Part shown: positions 58,655 through 64,000 of the stretch, in pieces
Numbering within the stretch: position 1 is the first letter of the stretch
Layout: the number at the start of each line of letters is the position of its first letter
Assembly (NCBI RefSeq): GCF_900129315.1
Contig: NZ_FQUS01000004.1
Location: 124,001 to 188,000, forward strand
Length of the DNA stretch: 64,000 nucleotides
Source: Fodinibius roseus
GTDB taxonomy: Bacteria; Bacteroidota; Rhodothermia; Balneolales; Balneolaceae
Direction of reading: 5' to 3'
Translations under genes and position numbers: made by a program
Notes under the pieces: model-generated
Seen by the model: the letters and a program-made list of their open reading frames with translations, nothing else
Database searches by the model: none
Told to the model about the DNA's origin: nothing

Positions 58655-59899
58655 CTATTGGGTTTCCAGCAATGACTGACCATTCCGGTCGATGATTCCC
58701 TGGTTAATGCCCACTTTACGGAAAGCGTCTAATATGCGATCAAGATGTTCATTGGTATGTGTGGCCATATAGCTGGTCCGCAACAGCGACATACCCTGGG
58801 GCACCGCGGGGGGTACCACGGCGTTAACATAAACCCCCGATTCGAGCAGCTCTCTCCAGAATTTAAAGCACTCTTCCATCTCACCAATAACAATAGGAAT
58901 AATGGGGGTTTCACTGTTCCACACATTAAATCCCATGGCCCGCAGCTCCCTGCGCATATAATCCGATATTTCTCTCAGCCGGTCCAGCCGCCAGGTTTCT
59001 TCTTTTAATATTTCAAGGGCCTTCAAAACGGTAGCGACATTGGCCGGCGGCATGGAGGCGCTGAAAATATGAGCCGGTGAATTATGCCGGATATACTCGA
59101 TCACTTCCTTGTCCCCCACCAAAAAGCCTCCCAGCGAAGCAAACGACTTTGAAAATGTTCCGCTGATCAAATCGATGTCATCCATCATATCAAAAGTCGA
59201 GGCGGAGCCGCGCCCCCCTTCGCCAATGACTCCGATAGCATGGGCGTCGTCCAGGTAAAGACGGGCCCCAAATTTTTCTTTCAGTCGAACCAGTTCGGGT
59301 ACTTTGGCAATCGTACCGGACATAGAGAATACGCCGTCGCTTACAATAATCTTGCCCGCCTGTTTATCCGCCCGTTTCATCAATTTCTCAAGCTGCTCCA
59401 TGTCATTATGTCGAAAACGCATGGTTTTAGCATTTGAGATAAGCGTACCGGTAACAATACAGGCATGGTTGTCTTTATCCGAAAAAATAATATCCTTACG
59501 GCCCGCAATGGTTTGGATCGCTCCCTCATTGGTTTGATAACCGGTACTAAAGAGCACACACGCGTCTTTGCGCATAAAGTCGGCCAGCTTTTCCTCCAGC
59601 TCAATATGTAAGTCAAGGGTACCATTCAGATAGCGGGATCCGGTACATCCCGTCCCATATACTTTGATGACATCCCGTGCCGCCTCTATAACCCTGGGAT
59701 CATTCGTCAGGCCAAGGTAATTGTTCGAACCGGCCATAATTACATCCTGGCCGTCAATCTGAACTATAGTCCCGTCAGTAGCCTGTAAAGGCTTGAAGTA
59801 AGGATACAAACCCTCTGATTTTATCTCCTCAGCTTTGGTAAAATTGTATGCTTTGGTGAATATGTCGTTTGTTTTGAGGTCTGACCTGGAATTAGCCAT
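58655..59899 (-). CDS. spt: Serine palmitoyltransferase (alpha-oxoamine synthase family)
   Basis: The 414-residue PLP enzyme condenses serine with an acyl thioester to start sphingolipid synthesis. The N-terminal AEEIKSEGLYPYFKPLQ, then AGSNNYLGLTNDPRV and GTGCTGSRYLNGTLDLH match bacterial SPT rather than BioF or KBL. The PLP Lys is in GTFSKSFASLGG, and DDAHAIGVIGEGGRG holds the cofactor Asp. It is followed 3 bp later by the acyltransferase-like gene and preceded by two glycosyltransferases, pointing to glycosylated sphingolipids. Confidence 0.88.
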   Translation of the reverse strand: MANSRSDLKTNDIFTKAYNFTKAEEIKSEGLYPYFKPLQATDGTIVQIDGQDVIMAGSNNYLGLTNDPRVIEAARDVIKVYGTGCTGSRYLNGTLDLHIELEEKLADFMRKDACVLFSTGYQTNEGAIQTIAGRKDIIFSDKDNHACIVTGTLISNAKTMRFRHNDMEQLEKLMKRADKQAGKIIVSDGVFSMSGTIAKVPELVRLKEKFGARLYLDDAHAIGVIGEGGRGSASTFDMMDDIDLISGTFSKSFASLGGFLVGDKEVIEYIRHNSPAHIFSASMPPANVATVLKALEILKEETWRLDRLREISDYMRRELRAMGFNVWNSETPIIPIVIGEMEECFKFWRELLESGVYVNAVVPPAVPQGMSLLRTSYMATHTNEHLDRILDAFRKVGINQGIIDRNGQSLLETQ

Positions 59900-59993
59900 T
59901 CGTTCCTGCTTTCGACTTTTATATGAGTGCTTATCGTTGCAAATATACTTCCATATTATTCATCAATCAAATTATGAATAATATTATGTTATT

Positions 59994-61121
59994 TTATCGG
60001 GATCGGTTGACCACAACGTGCAAGTATTTTACATACTGATCAGCAACATAGTTCCAATTAAATTGTTTTCGTACGTGATTTCTCGCTTGTTCGGATAAAT
60101 CCTTCAGTTCTCCCCCGTTTAATAAAGCATGAACCGTATCTGCAAATTGTTTGGCGTCCAGGGTGGGCACGCGATAGCCGTTTTTACCCTGGGTTATCAC
60201 ATCCCTGATGCCCTCGAGATCGGCCGCAACAGCCGGCGTTCGTGCCATATTCGCTTCCAACAATACAATGCCGAAACCCTCCATATCCCCCTCAACCGGA
60301 ATGTTCGGCATCACGAACAGGTCGGCTGCCGCATAGGCCTGTTTCAAGACTTGATCAGGCTGGCGTCCCAGCAAAAAAATGCGATTGCTATACGGCACCT
60401 CCCCGGTGGCCTCGCTAATGCTGTCGTATTCGGGTCCGTCACCTACGGTAACGTAGACCACCTGGTCGCTGAGCCGGGGCATGACCTCCCGGATAAACCA
60501 CTCATGTCCTTTCCGTTCGACTTTCCGTCCCACCGTAAGAAGCATAAATTTTTCATCCAGCGGAATACGAAAATTCTTCTGCAGCCGGTTTCGCGATTCC
60601 TGCTTACCGGGAAACTGGCCGAGCCGGCTCAAGTCAAACCCGTTAGGCAGGGCCACCCCTTTGCCGGGAGCCATGCCCCGCTTGATACACTCTTCCCGTG
60701 TTGCCTGGGAAACGGAAATCACTCCGTCAAGCCGTTTAAAAATTTTGGGGATAAACCACTGGTAGATCCCGACCGGCAGCGTTACATCCCTCCCATGGTT
60801 GATCGTAACCAAGGGCACTGAAATACGGCTCCTCAGAAAATAGGCCAGGCTGGCTGTTACCATAGAGGAAAACAGGACAATATCCGCCTCATTCTCCCGT
60901 ACTTTATGCGGAAGTTCCATCAGTTGCCTGAATAAAAAAAGGGCTGCTTTGGCAACGATTTTTCCTCTACCGGATACGTTGACGGTCTCTTTAAAAACAG
61001 TGACAGATTCTTTCTGCTCCAGCTCTCGAATCAACTGCTGACTTACCCGCTGCATTCCCCCCACATTGTCGAGTATGTCGCCTTCCTGCGGATGGCTGTG
61101 TGATACGTATAATATGCGCAC
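59994..61121 (-). CDS. GT4-family glycosyltransferase
   Basis: A GTG start at 61121 is used, giving 375 residues from VRILYVSHSHPQEG; an AGGA lies about 8 bases upstream, and an ATG at 61184 would add residues unlike GT4 proteins and would overlap the upstream gene. GT-B motifs include GGMQRVSQQL, LLTVGRKVERKGHEWFI, VGDGPEY, and the EX7E-like region MPNIPVEGDMEGFGIVLLEA. The sugar and acceptor are unknown. It is 10 bp after the other GT4 gene and 95 bp before SPT. Confidence 0.85.
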   Translation of the reverse strand: MRILYVSHSHPQEGDILDNVGGMQRVSQQLIRELEQKESVTVFKETVNVSGRGKIVAKAALFLFRQLMELPHKVRENEADIVLFSSMVTASLAYFLRSRISVPLVTINHGRDVTLPVGIYQWFIPKIFKRLDGVISVSQATREECIKRGMAPGKGVALPNGFDLSRLGQFPGKQESRNRLQKNFRIPLDEKFMLLTVGRKVERKGHEWFIREVMPRLSDQVVYVTVGDGPEYDSISEATGEVPYSNRIFLLGRQPDQVLKQAYAAADLFVMPNIPVEGDMEGFGIVLLEANMARTPAVAADLEGIRDVITQGKNGYRVPTLDAKQFADTVHALLNGGELKDLSEQARNHVRKQFNWNYVADQYVKYLHVVVNRSR

Positions 61122-61131
61122 AATTATGATC

Positions 61132-62286
61132 CTAAAATTTGAGTTGAGGCCGCGGCTCTTGTAATGCTTCCCGGTAATTTTCAAGCAGCTTTCTGTTCAC
61201 ATTATCCCAGGAGTATGCCAGGGCCTTTTGACGCGCCGCCCTGCTCATCTCTTGCCAGACCGTTTCATTATCGGCAATCCTGGCAACGCACCGGGCAAAT
61301 TCCTGTGTATCCCGGGGAGCAGCCAGGTAGCCGTTTACACCCGACTCAACCAGCGACCGGCTTCCTGTAGCATCCGCCACCACGCAAGGCAGTCCACTGG
61401 ACATCGCCTCGAGTGTAACATTGCCAAATGTTTCCGTTTCTGAGGGAAAAAGAAAAACGTCGCTGCTCGCATACGCCCGGCTGAGCTCTTCACCGGTAAT
61501 AAAGCCGGTAAAATGAGCTTCCGGCAGCATATGCTCCAGCTCTTTTTTAGCCGGTCCGTCCCCCACCACCATCGCTCTCATATCCGGATTCTCCTGTTGC
61601 AATATTTTTATCGTATCTACGAAGGTTTGGAGGTTTTTCTCCCATACCAGTCGTGAGACAAAACTTACGATGGTATCCGAATCTTCATACCCTATGGAGC
61701 GGCGCCAATCCATGTCACGATGTTTGGGATTAAAATCATCCGTATTGACCCCGCGCTCCCAGATCCGGATCCCTTCATCAATCCCCTCCTCGTTTAATTC
61801 AGTAGCCATGGAAGGCGAGGGCACATAAATATGCTTGCACTGGCTGTAAAACCACTGCAGGTATTTCCATCCCAGCATCTCCAGCATTCCCAGGTTATAG
61901 TATTTCAGGTAGCTGGTAAAATGCGTGTGATAGGAAGCTACGATCTGAATATTATTCGCCTGAGCCCATCGCATCGCCCGGAAACCGAGCACGTCGGGGG
62001 TGGCCAGGTGGACAAGTGTGGGCTCGAAGGCCCGCAGCTTTTTCTGAGCCGACTCCGGAAAGCCTACCGTAACACGGTACTCCGACCGGCCGGGCATCGG
62101 GGCCGAAGGGACCGGCACAAACTCTCCTTCATGATCGATGGCCGGATCATCCACGGTGGGACCAAAGACCAGGACGGGGACGTTCTGCGACTCTAAATAA
62201 GCCACCAGCCGATTCAGAGTGAGCGATACCCCGTCCTGTATGTGATTATAATTTCCGGTAAATATGGCAACACGAAGCTCATTCAT
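61132..62286 (-). CDS. GT4-family glycosyltransferase (lipid-glycosyl type)
   Basis: The 384-residue GT-B protein begins with the strand RVAIFTGNYNHIQDGVSLTL and resembles PimB/MgtA/SqdX-like lipid glycosyltransferases: ASYHTHFTSYLKYY, WERGVNTDDFNP, VSFVSRLVWEKNL, VVGDGPAKKEL and FPSETETFGNVTLEAMSSGLP. It heads the minus-strand operon that continues with the second GT4, SPT and the acyltransferase. Together they suggest attachment of sugars to a sphingoid lipid. Confidence 0.87.
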   Translation of the reverse strand: MNELRVAIFTGNYNHIQDGVSLTLNRLVAYLESQNVPVLVFGPTVDDPAIDHEGEFVPVPSAPMPGRSEYRVTVGFPESAQKKLRAFEPTLVHLATPDVLGFRAMRWAQANNIQIVASYHTHFTSYLKYYNLGMLEMLGWKYLQWFYSQCKHIYVPSPSMATELNEEGIDEGIRIWERGVNTDDFNPKHRDMDWRRSIGYEDSDTIVSFVSRLVWEKNLQTFVDTIKILQQENPDMRAMVVGDGPAKKELEHMLPEAHFTGFITGEELSRAYASSDVFLFPSETETFGNVTLEAMSSGLPCVVADATGSRSLVESGVNGYLAAPRDTQEFARCVARIADNETVWQEMSRAARQKALAYSWDNVNRKLLENYREALQEPRPQLKF

Positions 62287-62388
62287 AAATTTTCCAATGC
62301 ATCATTGAGATTTGTATCTTTGCAGCTGAACCCATCCGTTTTATTTGGGTTAACAAAGTTAACTTAGTCACCAAATATACAAAATTTG

Positions 62389-63363
62389 ATGAAAGCCTTC
62401 GTAACCGGCGGCACAGGTTTTATTGGAAGTCATCTGGTGGATGCCCTGCTGGATCACAGCGCCTATTCGGAGATACGGTGCCTCATCCGCAGTAACCGAA
62501 AATGGCTAAAGGGTAAAAACATCACGGCTGTTATGGGGGACCTGGATGAGCTTTCCGCACTGAGAGATGCTGTTCGGGATACGGATATTATTTTTCATAT
62601 AGCGGGACGCGTGATGGCGCCGACCTACCGGGAGCTTGAGCACGCCAACGTTGAGGCTACGGAAAATATTATCCGGGTGGCTCAAAAAGCGGGCGTTCCC
62701 AAAATAATTGTGCTTTCATCCCTGGCGGCAGTAGGTCCCAGCAATGGGCGGCCCGTGACCGAGGAAGACCCCTTGAAACCAGTTAGCATGTACGGGCGAT
62801 CCAAGAAACAGATGGAACGGCGCATCCACGAAATTGCCCATGGCGACACTTCTATTACCATTTTACGTCCCCCAGCCGTATACGGCCCGCGCGAAGATCA
62901 GATCTACTCGTTCTTTAAAATGGTCGACAAGCGTATTTGTCCCATCATCGGCGACGGAGAAAAGCCGGAAATTTCGATGGTTTACGTCGCAGATGTCGTT
63001 CAGGGCATCCTGAAAGCCGCCCGGCAGGCAACACCGGGCGTCCACACCTATTTTTTGACAGACGGCACCCCGCATACCTGGAACAAGATACGGGAAACGA
63101 CCAGCCGGGTGCTGGGCAAAAAAAATATCCCGATCTACCTGAAGCCCGGTCTGGTAAAAAAAATTGCCGGTCTGGTAGAAAAAACGGCATCATTTTTCGG
63201 GATATATCCCGTTCTTAACAGCGAGAAGGCAAAGGAAATGATCCTGGAATGGACCTGCTCCAGCGAAAAAGCCCGCAAAGAACTGGGATACACTCCTCAA
63301 TATACCCTTGAGGAAGGCGTATCACGAACTATTCACTGGTATCAACGACATCACTGGTTATAA
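62389..63363 (+). CDS. NAD-dependent epimerase/dehydratase (extended SDR), candidate ceramide reductase
   Basis: The ATG at 62389 gives 324 residues; a TTG three bases earlier is also possible. The Rossmann GGTGFIGSHL, the NAD-stabilising AGRVMAPTYRELEHANVEAT, the active-site YGRSKKQ (YxxxK) and RPPAVYGPRE are visible. It diverges from the glycosyltransferase operon. In Caulobacter an SDR (CerR) reduces the 3-oxo group during ceramide synthesis, so the same role fits here but other lipid or sugar SDRs look alike. Confidence 0.75.
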   Translation: MKAFVTGGTGFIGSHLVDALLDHSAYSEIRCLIRSNRKWLKGKNITAVMGDLDELSALRDAVRDTDIIFHIAGRVMAPTYRELEHANVEATENIIRVAQKAGVPKIIVLSSLAAVGPSNGRPVTEEDPLKPVSMYGRSKKQMERRIHEIAHGDTSITILRPPAVYGPREDQIYSFFKMVDKRICPIIGDGEKPEISMVYVADVVQGILKAARQATPGVHTYFLTDGTPHTWNKIRETTSRVLGKKNIPIYLKPGLVKKIAGLVEKTASFFGIYPVLNSEKAKEMILEWTCSSEKARKELGYTPQYTLEEGVSRTIHWYQRHHWL

Positions 63364-63369
63364 GACATT

Positions 63370-64000
63370 ATGAGATATATCAATATCAGAAACTTTTTTA
63401 CTCTCGTTTTTTTACTGCTGACAACTACACCTACGCTGCACGGACAGCTTAGCCTGGAAAAAGATTACTCCTTCGTCATGAATGTGCCATCGGTCGTCGC
63501 AATGGCCAGCTCTCCCGCTCACTTTTATGTACTCTCTGAAACCGAGGGAATGGCCGTTTTTCGTTCCCGGTCCGACTCGCTGCAGTGGTTATATTCATCT
63601 ACCGGCATGCAGCGCCGTGGCAACCGGGTCATTGCCGATATCCGGTTTGCCTACCTGTTTGGCGAGGGTCCCCGGCTTACGGTACTTGAACCTACTTCCG
63701 TGCTTGGCGTATATTCCTCCACGGATCTTCCCGCCCGTCCCCTCGATGTCAAACGAATGGGACAACAACTCTATGTTGCCCTGGGCAACCGGGGCATCGG
63801 TACCTTGTCGCTCGAAACTCCGTCAGCCGTGGATTCCGGGATCGACTTTGTTACTACCCCCGACCTGGAGGGACCCGAAATCATCAGCCTGGCGGGCACC
63901 GCTCATCGGCTTTTCGCGCTCAGCAGCAACCAGCAACTCTTTCAGCTTGACCGGGATGAGGACACCGTTTCTCTGAGCCGCTCCCTCGAGCTCCCGGAAA
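63370..64000 (+). CDS. Secreted beta-propeller-like protein, 3' truncated by the window
   Basis: An ATG at 63370, 6 bp after the SDR stop, opens a frame that stays open to the window edge (210 codons). It begins with a signal peptide (NFFTLVFLLLTTTPTLHGQ). The mature part has repeated short strands of the type YVLSETEGMAVFR, YLFGEGPRLTVLE and YVALGNRGIGTLSL, spaced about 40 residues, which resembles LVIVD/WD-like propeller repeats. The reading frame is real: the competing frame 63482-63976 is its shadow. The function is unknown; it may be an envelope partner of the lipid operon. Confidence 0.75.
   Translation, partial: MRYINIRNFFTLVFLLLTTTPTLHGQLSLEKDYSFVMNVPSVVAMASSPAHFYVLSETEGMAVFRSRSDSLQWLYSSTGMQRRGNRVIADIRFAYLFGEGPRLTVLEPTSVLGVYSSTDLPARPLDVKRMGQQLYVALGNRGIGTLSLETPSAVDSGIDFVTTPDLEGPEIISLAGTAHRLFALSSNQQLFQLDRDEDTVSLSRSLELPE

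Noticed and set aside
63482-63976. Plus-strand frame of 164 codons at the window end
   Set aside because: The frame beginning at 63370 has a signal peptide and continues to the edge, so this one is its out-of-frame shadow.

Overview
The window is about 64 kb of gene-dense bacterial chromosome with roughly 57 protein genes, no rRNA or tRNA gene that I could find, no CRISPR array and no intact transposon. The gene content fits the Balneolota/Rhodothermota branch near Bacteroidota. The pointers are a complete alternative complex III (ActABCDEF) followed by a caa3-type oxidase with the A2-type Tyr-Ser motif, a Bacteroidota-type RpoZ, a serine palmitoyltransferase, a fused alpha/beta 2-oxo acid dehydrogenase E1 and a long SusC/TonB-like receptor remnant. 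The genus cannot be fixed from the sequence alone.

Layout. 1-3.5 kb: end of a phosphohexomutase, then the yicC-gmk-rpoZ-coaBC operon. 3.5-12 kb: a GNAT-like acyltransferase, a degenerate polysaccharide-deacetylase-like membrane protein, a lipase, then minus-strand housekeeping genes (surE, panB, fabZ, ubiE/menG, a histidine phosphatase, comF). 12.2-18.8 kb: rodZ-like, ligA, a 7TM-HD phosphodiesterase and xerD. 18.8-21.2 kb: a decayed region with a protein-kinase N-terminal scrap, an internally deleted TonB-dependent receptor and two kinds of intergenic repeat. 21.2-32.5 kb: ggt, mtnA, pfkA, a Sua5/YciO protein, an M20 amidohydrolase, a double DUF1080 protein, an NTT-like transporter, a UPF0173 hydrolase and DUF420.

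32.8-46.5 kb is the respiratory supercluster: actABCDEF, an HTH-plus-membrane protein, SCO, then coxB-A-C-D, ending at a clear terminator. Haem A synthesis genes (ctaA, ctaB) lie at 50.9-52.8 kb. The cluster passes electrons from quinol through ActB/ActC and c-type haems to the oxidase. ActE appears to be split at a run of nine A residues: a -1 slip would add a third homologous cytochrome c domain that otherwise has no export signal.

46.7-50.7 kb holds a methyltransferase/ATP-grasp pair, a lipoprotein and a nitrilase-family enzyme of unknown pathway. 53-57.2 kb carries the E1 fusion and fumC. 57.5-64 kb looks like a sphingolipid (ceramide/glycolipid) locus: two GT4 glycosyltransferases, serine palmitoyltransferase and a GNAT-like acyltransferase on the minus strand, with an extended SDR and a secreted beta-propeller-like protein diverging on the plus strand. 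The main candidates for new biology are the ActE slip site, the HTH-membrane protein in the respiratory operon, the sphingolipid locus, and two families of structured intergenic repeats, one with base changes that preserve pairing.
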